A stretch of DNA of 64,000 nt from assembly GCF_901000735.1 (NCBI RefSeq), contig NC_081542.1, positions 28,411,093-28,475,092 of the forward strand, written 5' to 3'. A model generated the notes under the pieces. The model was not told the DNA's origin and did not search any database. It worked only from the letters and a program-made list of their open reading frames with translations. Made by a program: the position numbers and the translations under genes. Source of the DNA: Corylus avellana (Eukaryota; Streptophyta; Magnoliopsida; Fagales; Betulaceae). Below are positions 1 through 13,500 of this stretch, in pieces (the first letter of the stretch is position 1; each line of letters starts with the position of its first letter).

Positions 1-4
1 TTTT

Positions 5-104
5 NNNNNNNNNNNNNNNNNNNNNNNNNNNNNNNNNNNNNNNNNNNNNNNNNNNNNNNNNNNNNNNNNNNNNNNNNNNNNNNNNNNNNNNNNNNNNNNN
101 NNNN
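5..104. other. Assembly gap (100 N)
   Basis: A run of exactly 100 N, the usual placeholder for a gap of unknown size. Order and distance across it are not proven by this sequence. Confidence 0.98.
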
Positions 105-150
105 AAAAATAATAAAATAATAATAAAATAATAAAAAAAAAAAATTTTGT

Positions 151-184
151 GCCTGGCGTGCATCACTGTTGATGCACGCCAGGC
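151..184. repeat. Perfect 15-bp GC-rich hairpin
   Basis: Arms 151-165 and 170-184 are exact reverse complements around a 4-base loop (CTGT). The stem is GC-rich inside AT-rich DNA. It could be an element end or a small foldback; function unknown. Confidence 0.8.
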
Positions 185-950
185 GTGCTTTGCATCATTA
201 CTCTATAATATCTACTCGTGGGATGTTGAGAAGACTTTCTTTTATACTGCTACTCTTTGTTAGAGATAACGTAAGCTTTTAATTTGTAGAAAACTTGATA
301 GGAATTTAATACCAACGGTCATAACGTATATAGAGTCCCAACTATAAAACTTGTTCTCAAAAACCCATAAAAACTTGAGAACTCTAACAGTCACTAACGG
401 TAAGGAAAAATAAATGGGTTAATGACAAATGGTCAAAACAATATTTAATGACTTGTAAACAATGTTAATGACCAAACGGTTACAAACTAAAAATGGTTAA
501 AAGCTGAATTTTCTCTTTCCCATAAAAACTCATGAAGATAATATCAAATGATAAAATGTTTTCAAATGACTAAAAAATTAATGTTTGTAACAAATATTAT
601 AACACCAAATTGGTGGTTACTGCTATAAACTCGGGAGAGCCACAAATAGGCTGTTATGGGCATCTCATGGATGATACAAAGATGTTAAAATTCCTTCTCT
701 AAGTGGGAATGTTGTTATGTAAGCCGTCAATCCAATGGGGCGGCGCATAGCTTGGCCAAACTAGCTTGTAAACAGATCATAGAAAAGACCTAGAGATGCA
801 ATATCCCAGAGATTATCTGTGACGTTTTGATGGAACAATCTGTTTCCATCGGATTTTATCAATGAAGTTAAATCTTTCTCCAAAAAACAATTTTGCCCTT
901 CTTTTTTAATTTTTTTTTGTTAAAAAAATGTCTGAAGTAATAATATTTTA

Positions 951-1088
951 TGTGGTCCTTCTTTTATTTAGTATTTTTTTTTTATAAAAAAAATGTATTT
1001 TTCTTCATAATAATGATTTATTTTATTATTTTTATGAAGAAAAATATAATATTTTTTTTAAATACTAAACAAAAAAAAAAATCACACA
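951..1088. repeat. AT-rich foldback element (MITE-like)
   Basis: Two imperfect arms of roughly 55 bases, each holding the block TTTAGTAT and the block TTCTTCATAA or their complements, face each other across a short spacer near 1005-1030. This is the shape of a small foldback MITE. I could not define target-site duplications because the flanks are too AT-rich. Confidence 0.45.
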
Positions 1089-1509
1089 TATTTCTTTTTT
1101 ATTTTTAAAAAATTAAAATAAAAAAGAGAAAAGTTGTGCCAAAATTAGTCCAAATAGTTGGAATTGTATCGAGAAAGAAATGTATTTGAGCGAAAAGTAT
1201 GTGCACAGCGTTAAAAACGCGCGTGTTGGAAAAAGAAAGAAAGAAAGAATACATAAACCTTCTTCCTCTGCTCCTCTGCTGCTCCTTCCTCGTCAGTTCG
1301 TCACCAATTGGAGGTACGAAACTCGAACACGATTTTCCTCTTCTACCCCCATTCAATTCCACCACGTCTCTCATTCTCTCTCTATTCAATTACATCAAAG
1401 AACACTAAGTACGTAAATTCTTAGATCTCTAGCTCTCTCTCTGGATCTAATCCAACAGCGTATATAATCGGGGCTTGTCAGATCCAAAGCGAAAGCGAAA
1501 GCAGAGGAA

Positions 1510-4500
1510 ATGGACAATGGGGATATTGACAGCGCAGAGGATGAGTTCCCGGGGCGGATTGGCGGCCGCAAGTACCGGCCGGTGGTGGCCAACGATCGGG
1601 CCGTGCTCGAGATGTCCTCCATGGATCCTGGATCTTCTTCCTCCCCCTCCTCCTCCGCCACCTTCTCCGATCACCAAGCTTCCCTCAAGTAACTCCTCTC
1701 TCTCTCTCTCTCTCTCTCTCTGCATGTGTGTTTGTTTGATTTGAGTGTGTAATGTAGTTCAAGCAACCGTATGTGATGGGAGAGTTGTCTCTGATTGTAT
1801 TTCTTTATGCTTAGAGCTTCGTTTATTAGTTTCCACATGTGGAGTGAAGATTGGTTCCAATTTCAAGAAAATTATTGGCTAAGTCTTGATATTTGAAGTT
1901 TGAGTAAATGAATAACTTGTTTGGATGTTTTAACATTTGATCTAAAGTTACGATATTAATTGAAAAAATTCTGATTAGTTCTGGGCTGTTGGAATCTAAT
2001 AAAATGTGGTTACTGTGCATATTAGAGGAATCATTTCTGATATACACAATTCCCTTGTTTAAAGGTGTATTTTTTAGTCCATCCTGAGCAGAAAGCTTCC
2101 TTCCTGCTTAAAGGATGTGAAAATTTCATTTTGGCTTCTTTCTTGAAATACGTAAATGAAAGAAGGGTGTAATTGTTAACCCAAACTCACTGGAGGGAGA
2201 AGACCCAAGTTCTTTCGAATCCGTTCTGTTCCATCTTAATCCATCATTTCCTTTATGAATTCCAAACACAATAATTGAGTTTTTGCGCATTGTGTTTACT
2301 GAACCAGACTAATCAAATAATAAAGTTCAATTTTTTTATCAGAATTTTGACATAAGAGAGCTCGAAGAACTTATAATGAAAAATTTGACCTAAGTCTTGC
2401 GCGATCTCTTTTATCTATTTGTGGCAGGAAAGTCAAAGTTGGCGCACAGGCAAACATGGGTGCCGATTTGAAAGAAGGGTCTTCGCCAATACATGAAGAA
2501 GCCAATGGTCCCCAGGGAGAGTCAAAACTGGAGTTGTTCGGTTTTGATTCTCTTGTCAACATTCTTGGTCTCAGGAGGTGTATAGTTGTGCATTCTTCTT
2601 ATTATTTCTGAATTTACTCCATCCCCTTGTTCAATGACGTTAAAGTTTGGTTTATATATTCCAGTATGACAGGGGAGCAGGTTCCTGCACCTTCTAGTCC
2701 TAGAGATGGTGAGGATGTTGCCATTACCATTGGGCACCCTAAGGTATAAGCTGGTTTCATAACATTTTCTCCTGTTTGTTGGGGTATGCTCTGTTTTGAC
2801 AGAATTGGTTTGTTCATTCAACAACCTGAAATTACAGTATAAGAATTGACGAAACAAGAACTTAAAGAACTTTTTTTTTTCTGTATCTTTAGATGAGGAT
2901 GAAAGTTAAGAATATTCTTTGAGACTCTTATTGTGGCGTTAATTTAAAAAAGTATGATATTGTTTCTCTGTAATCTGAAGCACTGGTTCTACTTCACTCA
3001 TTCCTGGAGATTGAATTTAACGGTATGGATCATATGCATATTTCCTGTGTTGTAAGTTTCTTTCTAGTGGTTTGCTTATATGCTGGATATAACCTATTGC
3101 TTTGCTGAAATTGATTGAGATTGTAAATATTGTACATTGATCTCTGGTTCCCTGACCTGGGGCACTGACTGTACTATATTCCTGATTCTTTTTTTTTGGT
3201 TTTTAATGTGGAATAATTATATGCAGCCTGCTGATCTCAAACTGGGTACTTTGATGGGTGTATTTGTCCCATGCTTGCAAAACATACTGGGAATTATCTA
3301 CTACATCCGATTTTCATGGTGAGTCTCATATTGCCTGATGTTTTGTATGCCACCATTGCATTGTAATTTATACTGTGTGCAGGGCATACACGAAATTATA
3401 GATGGAGCATAAGTTCCTATTTAGTTGTCGATGCTGTTTGTAATTTAAGACCACAACATTGCTGGAATTCCTGTGAGAATAGTTAGCAAGCTGATTTGAG
3501 GAAAATGAATAATTCCTTGACTCTCTTTAAGTTTGTAGCCCATGTTTCACAAAAAGATATTGTACTCATCGTTTTTGTTTATCAAAAACGATGAGTACAA
3601 TATCTTTTTGTGAAATTGATAGTGTAAACCTTTTTGTTTAGAGAACTAATTTTCCCTTCTATCTTATGGTTGACATAGCTTCTAGGAAGCACATCTATAG
3701 GGAAGTTTACTGTTATGGAAAGAAAAGATCCAAGGAGGAAGAAAGCAAGTAGGAGCTTTCCTAGTATGCCTGAAGTAAAGAACAAAAATAATTTATCTAG
3801 CCAGATTGAAGGAACAGGTCCATATTATAATATCTGCTACATGTTCACTAGTGTCTAGTGTTGCCTCCATGTTCTTGGAGTGTCAGAGGTGTTGTTTTGA
3901 TATAGACATGGCTCCTTCGAGAATGTGTCCTTAATGCAGGTCCGTACTATAATTTCTGTTACATGTTCACTAGTGAGTTTAGTGTTGCCTCCATGTTCTT
4001 GGAGTGTCAGAGGTGTTGTTTTGATATAGACATGGCTCCTTCGAGAATGTGTCCTTAATGCGGCGATAATTTGAATCATTATTTTCAGGCCATTTGTGGA
4101 TTCCCTATGGCTTTGTACCAGAGATTTCCTTTACATTAGCCATTTGTTTGCGAACAGAAAAAAAAAAAAAGGCGAGAGAAAGAGAGTGGACATTGTAGAC
4201 TACAATTGTATTCTCTCTCTTTCTCTCTCTCTCTCCCTCTCCCTTCTTTCTTCCCTGTTTCCATACCCCTCCCCTTTGGAAGAGCTTATTGTGTGTTTGT
4301 TGTGGGTAAAATATTATGGATTACTCTGTATTACCTTATTTATGATTGGATACTGATCGTTATTAGATCTTTTGCTGTGGCTTTTTGTAAAGAATTGAAT
4401 TTGATATGTTGCCTTTTCTCTCTAGACCAACTATATTATTGGTGGTTTATTTCTTTTTTTTTTTTTTTTTTTTTTTCAAATTTTATGAATTTGCAGGATT

Positions 4501-7500
4501 GTTGGTATGGCTGGCATAGGCGAGTCACTATTGCTGGTATCTTTCTGTGGTTTGTGCACTTTTCTGACTGGAATATCACTGAGTGCTATTGCAACGAACG
4601 GTGCGATGAAGGTAGGCATTGTTTGTAATTAACTTACTAGTTGCCTTAGTGCTTTTGGGTGACGATTATGAATCTTTATGAAAGCAGAATGGCGAGTCTC
4701 TCATATATATTAATTAATCATGCCATTGTTGTAAAAGAATTATCAACAATGACTTTTCTATCACAAAATTGTTGGTTGTTAACATCTTATTATGTGTGAA
4801 TTGAGAAGAAATCAGGTAGTTTTTTTTAATTTTTTTTTTTTTAATTTAATTTAATTTTAAATTTCTTGCTGTAAATTATGAGAGAATTGGGACTCTTTTT
4901 TTTTTTTTTCCTTTTATTTTCTCTGACCATTAGAGATGATTGACACGCTCATATGGGATTAAACTTGTGATTTGACACTACCTCTTATTTATGTGGAGAG
5001 GAGATGTCATTTGGTCCTAAGATGATTGGAACATTTCTGAGAAAGAGAAAAGAACCTATTTTTTAACATTTTTTATTTTGTGATGCGATACACTAGTGCA
5101 GATTGGTATGTAATATTGTATATAGAGCCTGGATTAGATGAGCTAAGTGTTGATATTTTTTCTCTTCTTTTTGCATAAGAGATATATATACATGTAGTGT
5201 ATTTGCGCACACTTTGGGTTTATAATTTATTATTTTGTGATGCAATGCACTAGTGCAGATTGGCAGGGGTGGAACTACATGGTGGCTTACCCCCCAAAGC
5301 CACAATGTCTTCCCCAATTTTTTTTAAACATACCCTTATGACTCTTTTAAAATAAATTTTTTACTCTTTTTTTTTTTGTTCTTTTCTTTCCATTTTACAC
5401 CCCAAACCAAAAATTCTAGTTCTGCCCTTGCAGATTGGTATGTAATATTGTATTTAGAGCCTGGATTAAATGAGCTAAATGTTGATATTTTTTCTCTTCT
5501 TTTTACTTATAAGGGATATAGATGCTCACACTTTGGGTATATAATTCCATAGCTGATAGTTCAAGTGTACTGCTGGATTATATTGTTTATTTCACGTCTC
5601 ATAGGGTATTACTTCTGGAGTGATAATTCACTTATATTAAATTCTTCCTTACTTGTTCTATGAGTTATTTTAGCTTTCCAAATTGATCATGATAGAATTA
5701 ATGTGAAGTGACGTTTATTTATTTGCTTCTAGGGTGGGGGACCTTACTATCTCATTGGTCGTGCCCTTGGTCCAGAGGTTGGAGTTAGCATTGGACTATG
5801 TTTTTTCCTCGGAAATGCAGTTGCTGGAGCTCTGTGAGTGGATTCTATGAGCTTATCTGTGATAAGACCATGATATATATGGTTGAGGTCCTTGAGGATA
5901 ATGGAATTTGGGCATATGCCATAAATGTCCTATTCTGTTGTGATATGTGCTTTTTAACTTTTCCCTTTCCTGTGATTGTGGTTCTAGGTATGTGTTGGGA
6001 GCTGTTGAGACCTTTCTGAAAGCTGTGCCAGCTGCTGGGATTTTTAGAGGTTGCCCTTGAGCTTTTGCCACAGTTGACAGTCTATTTTCATAGATAAAAT
6101 AATTGAGTCTCTTACTTTAAACAAATAATTGACGGATGTCAATTTGAGTGCTCGACATTGACCTTCTGCCCTGTATAGGTCTAGCATTTTTCTAATAGCA
6201 GGGATATAGGAAAAAATGGTGTGGATGTTATTATTATACTTATGAGTCAAGTGTGTTTGCTCCTTAACTGATGAAAAGATTTTCCTCCCGTGTAAATGGT
6301 TGTGCTATGCAATTGTTACTGAACTTTGAACATATTGACCTGTGATGCAGGAGATCTTTCATAATAGATTTATTTTGTAATTCTTCCATCTGTTCTGCAC
6401 ATGTTACCCCGCTTCCCCAAAACAAGAAGTCTAGCATCTTCAAAAATATAATACAGAACCACCCACCACTTTTTTTCTTCTCTGCATGCGCAAAAAAAGC
6501 CTTTGTGGAGGTTATTACTATGCATGTTTTTTCTTTCTATGAGGTTTGCACTCTGAATAGTTGAATGGTTGGCTGCTGTTTTTGGCTGTTGGTACTGATA
6601 AGCAAAGCATGCCTTTCACAGATATTAAAGTTGTATCTTGTGCTAATTGAATTTTTTATTTTTTATTTTTTTTTTTCATGTTGTCAATGCAGAAACTGTC
6701 ACAAATGTTAATGTCACAGCAATTGAGCGAGTGGAAAGTCCGAGTTCACATGACTTGCAAGTTTATGGGATTGTTGTGACTATCATCCTATGCTTTATTG
6801 TATTTGGTGGTGTGAAAATGATCAATCGGGTGGCACCTGCTTTCCTTATACCTGTTTTATTCTCGCTGTTCTCCATATTCATTGGGATCTTCTTGGCAAG
6901 GAAGGATCACCCTGTAGGTGAGTGTAATTTTGTATATCTTTCTTTTTTGGAGATGACCCTTCTCACTTGCCTTTGAGATCCTTCTGACTTTTAATTGCCT
7001 TTTGGGTTACGAACTTCTGTGCTGCTTTTCCTGATTTTTTTTCAGCATATTCTCTATTGAGTGAAAAAGTAAATATGACCTGTTTCTTTGTGTACCCTAA
7101 TGGTTGCATTCTAACTTGCATTTTACTCTTGGTTTTATGTGGCTGTATTGGGTATAGTTTGGAAGTTTATTTTCAATTTGGTTACCCACTTGGTTCACGT
7201 TTGGACACCTGGAGAAGATGGGTGCAGCCAGTGTGATTTTGATTGACAGATTGCTCTCGTTCTATTTCTTCATATTGAGGGTTATATACTGCATTTGTTA
7301 TGATTATTTAAAAACTAATTTTTCAGACAGATGTTCTGCTGATCAAGTCATGGTAATTTTGGCTGTAGGTTTTACAACTTACAAGTATGAGTCTGTATTT
7401 TGAGTCTTAGACCATTTTGACATTTGTAGCCTTCACTTTTTACTTTTGATTAGATATTTGTCCTGCTCGTACTTGTATCATTTTCTGCTTATTCTGGAAT

Positions 7501-10500
7501 TTGTTTAGTGGAGGGATTAGAGAACTTATCTCTTGCAATATTTGTTACAGTTGGAATCACGGGCTTGAGTGCGGAAACTTTCAAAGAAAACTGGAGTCCA
7601 GGTTATCAGAATACTAATGATGCTGGAGTTCCTGATCCTGAAGGAAGTGTGTACTGGAATTTTAAGTAAGCCATGGCACGAATCTTTCACACTGTAATGA
7701 TTTGTATCTTGAGTCAATGCTACAAGTGCTCAAGACATCATCTTACCACCTTTTGTGGAAATTGTTGATAATACATGGCACATAGCTAACCCAACAGAGC
7801 CAATTAATTTGTGTGCTGTGTGTGGATTTATATCATTTAGGGCCTGATGCTATTTCTACATGACCGATTAAAATTTTTCTCAGCTTTGGTGTTTGGTGGA
7901 TTGTTGGGCCTCCACATTACATATCCTTAATCATTTAAGTAGATGATTCAATGGCCCATCTCTGTTAGCAATTTACCTACATGTCATACCTAAGCCTAAG
8001 CAATAATAAGGTTGTACATTCACATTTTAATTTTTTTCTCACAATACCATTTCTCTGTTGAGGTTGTGTTTTCTCATGGATCTTAAGCACTGTAGCAGCA
8101 GATAATGTGATGTATTTGACTCCTTTTCACCAGCACTCTCCATTAAGACCAAGTAACCCAATATGTCATGCTTATTATTATTAGAAGAGAATCAGGAGTT
8201 TCCGTTTGATGCTCCCCTTTCTTTTTTTTTTTTTCTTTTTTTTTTTCAGTCTAGTAATAAACTTGGCTAATTGTTTGTTTTTCTAACCACATTCTTTTTT
8301 CCTTCTTGCTTTTTTCAGTGCATTGGTTGGTCTCTTTTTCCCTGCTGTGACTGGAATTATGGCAGGTTCAAATCGATCAGCTTCACTGAAAGATACTCAG
8401 CGTTCGATTCCCATTGGAACACTGGCTGCAACTCTCACAACTACTGCAATGTATATAGTTTCTGTGTTGTTATTTGGAGCCCTTGCAACCAGAAAGAAGC
8501 TATTGGCAGACAGGTATTATATTTCATTCAAATTGTTTCTTTTGTTACACAAATTTCTTTGGTATTTTTCTCTTCCCCCCTTTGACTTTAGATTTATAAT
8601 CATATCCATACCAAAAGTTAGGTATATTGCATATTTGCCTACACCTAGCTGTATTCAGTTATGAGGCAAATCTTTAGGGCTCATTCCTTCTGAGGTCATC
8701 TGTTTTTATATTATTATTTAGTAACCAATTGAGAACTAAAATAAAAAGGACGATTAAACCATGTCTTTGGATGAGTTTGCATCTCCTCCCCACTATAAAT
8801 GAAAGGGTGGAGGGCGTGGTCACAGTACAATCCTTCATGGCTGCATGAATTTATTTCTTTGGGAAAATAGAATTTTAGTGAAAGGTGAGGAGTCCTTGAA
8901 GGTAAGCGAGAAAAGAGGGGAAAAACTTTTTTTTTGATAAGTCAGAGGGGAAAAACTTGATACCTAAAATTGCTGATTAGTACTTTAAAATTTTGTGAAG
9001 CAGTGACCTAAAAAAAAAAAAAAAAAAATTGCAAAGCAGTATCATCTTTTGTGCCAGTAAGTTGGTACTCTATAAGTGCTGGAGAAATACGTAACTAACT
9101 TTTTATTTTTTATTTTTTTATAAGTAATCATAATATCATTACAAGCATAAGAAGTATACAGAAGACATGCCTATCTAGGAAGAGAAAAAAGAATAAGAAC
9201 ATAATTAAAACTAGTCACTAAATGAGCCACAAATGTAGCTCTCCAAGTATAAAGAGAATAAAAAGCAAATAACCTAAGCTCCTCCAACGTTCTCTAGCAG
9301 TCCTCGAAATTTCAATCGTATTTTTCCCTCCAAAGGCATTGCAAAAGGCAAGAGGGTACCATCTTCCACACAATAGCACTTTGAGTGCTACCACCAGTCC
9401 ACTAGCAAGCAAACAAATCAACCACCTAGCTAGGCATAACTCAAGACAGTCCAAAGCAACTAAAAAAAGCATTCCATAAGGCACAAACAACCTCACAGTG
9501 GGGAAGAAGATGGTCACATATAACACCTATCGACCACAATGATATGCCGCTTCTTTAGATTGTTCATTGTAAGGATCTTCCTTAAGGTGGCCGTCCAAGT
9601 GTAAAAAGTCACTCTCAAAGGACCTTGGTCCACCAAATATTCTTCCAATGAAAAGAAATGTCATCATTACAGACAAAGACATTGTAGAAGGAGCTAACAT
9701 TGAACACCCTTTGTTTGAAGGGGCCCACAAAAACTAGTCTTCACCTTCCCGTCTCACTCTAAGGAGTACAACAAATTGAAGAACAAAGCCAAGACATCCA
9801 TTTCCCAATCGTGAGCTGCTTCGATAAAGCTTACATTCCAATAAAGGGAACTACTAAAAAGCTCCAAATCAACTGCAACTGAAGCATGCTTCACATAAGC
9901 AATGCTATAAATATCCAGGAAAGCTTTCTTAAGGGCCTTCTTTCCATACCACACATCATACCAAAATCTAATCTTGGAGCTCTTTCCTAGCTCAAATCTA
10001 GTATGGCTAGAAAGCATCTTCCAACCCCTCCTAACATTCTTCCATAATTTTTTTTTTAAAAAAATAAATAATTCAATTCATTGATATGTGCAAAGGGATA
10101 CAACCCTACTACACATGATGTATACAAAGATAGTCACCCTTAAATGCTAAAAGAACAAAAATTCACAAATTCTGAAAAATTAGAAATAGAAATATTATAC
10201 ACCCATGTTACTTATCAAAAAGAAAATACACCCATGTCCAATTAAAAAGCCACCAAATTTGAAATTCACGGCAACTCTCTACCATGCCTCTCTCTCATGC
10301 ACATAGTGCTACAACCATTTCCCTAGAAGAGGATGGTTGAACATCCTCAAGTTCTAAACCCCCAACCTTCCCTCAGATATTGGAGAGTAAACCTTGGACC
10401 AACTAACCAGGTGAAATTTGAACTCTTCACCTATCCCACCTCATAAGATATCACGATGTAGCTTCTTTATGCGGTTTACAACACTAGGACGCAGGTAAAT

Positions 10501-13500
10501 TGAAAATGGTGCTCTTTATATGGGTAACCCTTCCACCCTTAGACAAGTACATCTTTTTTCAACTAGCCAACCAATGTTCAATCTTTTCTACCACACCATC
10601 CAAGATAAACTTGGCCTTGTAGGAGGCCCCTAGCGGAAGACTAAAATACTTCAAAGGCAAAGAAGAAACCCTAAAACCCAAAATGCCCGCCAACCCACTA
10701 CATTATCCACATTACTCACAAGAACCAATTACGACTTAGCCAGGTTAACTTTCAAACCGGAGACAACTTCAAAACATAAGAAAATCACATAGATAGATGG
10801 CAAAGGTTATCAGGATTGGCCTCACAAAAAATTGGAGTGTTGTCCCCAAACAATAAGTGTGATATATTGACCACACTAGAGTACCTAGACCCCACAAAAA
10901 AGCCTGAGAGAAAACCCTCATCAACAGTTGTAGAAAGCATTTTACTTAAGGCCTCCATGAAAATAACAAGCAGAAAATGAGACAAAGGGTGTTCTTGTCT
11001 TAACCCATGGGAGCTACCGAAGAAACCAAAGGCGTTGCCATTCACCAAAATGGAGAAGCGCACCAAAGAGATACAATGCGATATCCAAGAGCACCATTTC
11101 TCCCTGAATCCGTACCTTTTCAACAATTACAGTATGAACTCTCAATTGACATGATCATAGGCCTTATCAATATCCGGCTTGCAAAGCACCCATGGATCAC
11201 CAGATCTGATCCTACTATCTAGACATTCATTTGCTATAAATGCAAAATCAAGGATTTGTTTGCCATTAACAAAGGCATTCTGAGGGCTGTTCTTTTAGAG
11301 ATGTAAAAGATGGCTTTGTTTGGGCTTTTGCGGGGGTTTATGGGCCTATTTGGATAGCGTTAAAAGGTCTTTATGGGAGGAGTTGGTTGGCCTGATTAGT
11401 TGGTGGGATATGGCGTGGTGCATTGGAGGTGATTTCAATGTTACCTGTTATCGTAGTGATTAGATTGGGGGTATCCCATTATTCTCCTCACTATGATGGA
11501 TTTTTCTGAGTAGAGCCTCATGGATCTTCCCGTTGTAGGAGGGTCTTCTACGTGGTCTAATAATTAGGATTCCCCCTCCTACATAGATTGTGCTTAGATC
11601 ATTTCCCCATTCTCCTTGATTGTGCCGAAGATTCCACATAAGCAAGATTCTATTGGAGGACCCTCTCAAAGCTGAGTAACACCAATCTACATGTTGACAT
11701 CCCCACAAGCTTCACACAACTCTGCTTGAAATGAGTTCCAACTTAGTTTCTTGAAAACAAATAATGTCTGCCTTTTGTTGCCTAAGGAGGTTTTTGACTT
11801 TTAAACGATTGTCACCCTTGTTCAACCATCTCACATTCTGAGAAAGTGACTTGGGCTTAATAATAAACCACTTGCAGCCCTCCCCTTATCCTTACTATGG
11901 CAACCACTGCCTATGTTTGCATCATAATTAATGAAACATTATAACCTCTTTAGTTTTCTATTTATTTTTCTCCCAAGGTTAAACAAGAGCCCAATCCCTG
12001 CTTATAATTTGCTCACTTCAATGGCCGCAAACAGGGCCAAGAGCTCCTCTTCAAATCTGTCACACGAAAGTCCCACAGAATGGCGGATCTCCTAATGACC
12101 ATCCCTTTTGAATTGCTCGGAGATCCAGGCATCCATGAGAGAGGCCAAATGTAATGAACTGTTGCAGAGAACATTTTATCAGATTTTTGTAACCCAGGGC
12201 ACATATTCATCCAGTAAATTACCCAATCATGATTGTCTATCGTGCTTTGTGTGTGAAGGGTAATTTGTAGAAGTGCTGAATAATTGTGCGTATACCAGAG
12301 TGCACTAGAAAACCATGTTAATTGTTGTGAAGAGGGAGTGGTCACTCCATTACAAAGGGACTGATCACTGCATTTAATGCTCAAATCCTATATTTTGTGA
12401 CAAATTTACTCATGAAAACCACTGGAGCACTTGGTTTATTACCATGACAAAGTTTGGCATCCCCATGTGGAGTGGAAAGAAAACAAATGCAAATGGAGTA
12501 AATATGATTCTTGGTGCAATCCAGGCCATCATTCTCTAGTTTTCATAACCAAGAGACATAAATGACTTGCACCTATATCGTGAATGGCTTACATCGTTCT
12601 CTTTTGTATGGATTTAACAGGAATCATACAGAGCTAGATTAGGTTAAATACAATCAAAGTCCCAAGTCAGAATGACGTATGAGAAGATATTTTAGTGAGT
12701 TAATATATTCACTAGTTGTTGGAATAGCTTATGGTGTCTTCTTGTTGCTAGTCTATGGTCTTACCCAGTTGTTTATTGATCTAGGGCTTTTAACATTTTA
12801 CTTGGTTGATCTAGGTCCTGTTATGCCCATTTAATTGATGTATCATTGATTTCTTGGTCAAGAATTTTTTTGGTATCTGTTTTGTGTTGGTTGAGTTTGG
12901 ATACATTTAGTATTAATTCAGGTGCTATTAGCTATGTCAATTTGTATGTTAAAAGGAAAATCTTTTCGTGAATGTTAGTGAATTAATTTCTTAACTGTTT
13001 GAAGCTGAAATCGACTTTTTATGCAGGCTACTTACAGCTACAGTTGCTTGGCCTTTACCAGCCATCATTTATATTGGAATCATTCTTTCGACATTAGGGG
13101 CTGCACTTCAGAGCCTGACAGGTGCCCCACGGCTTCTTGCAGCAATAGCTAATGATGACATCCTGCCCATTCTTAACTACTTCAGGGTTGCAGATGGTAG
13201 TGAGCCTCATATTGCTACCCTCTTTACCGCGTTCATCTGCATTGGGTGTGTCGTAATTGGGAACCTGGATCTTATCACACCGACTGTAACTATGTTTTTC
13301 CTTCTATGTTATGCCGGTGTGAACTTATCTTGCTTCCTCCTGGATCTTCTAGATGCTCCCAGCTGGCGTCCTCGGTGGAAATTTCACCATTGGAGCCTCT
13401 CTCTTCTTGGAGCATCACTTTGTATAGGTATGATTTTGTCACATATCTCATTTGTATGTTTGTTTTGAATTATCTTGTGATTTCCTTTTAGATGAGGTAT

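Larger units (their letters stand above)
105..1509. other. Upstream region and leader of the CCC1-type gene
   Basis: AT-rich non-coding DNA. It begins with an AAT-rich simple repeat (105-145) and a GC-rich 15-bp hairpin (151-184). A foldback repeat lies at about 951-1088. From about 1250 the composition changes to a CT-rich leader typical of a plant 5' UTR, ending just before the ATG at 1510. A TATA-like string lies at about 1460-1467, but only 45 bases before the ATG, so it is probably not the main core promoter. Small reading frames here overlap each other on both strands and look like chance. Confidence 0.5.

Noticed and set aside
1460..1467. TATA box for CCC1
   Set aside because: Too close to the ATG (about 45 bases) and downstream of the CT-rich leader; not listed as a promoter.
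1475..1744. Alternative frames over CCC1 exon 1, including one with poly-Pro
   Set aside because: Out of frame with the conserved CCC1 protein and running into the CT microsatellite.
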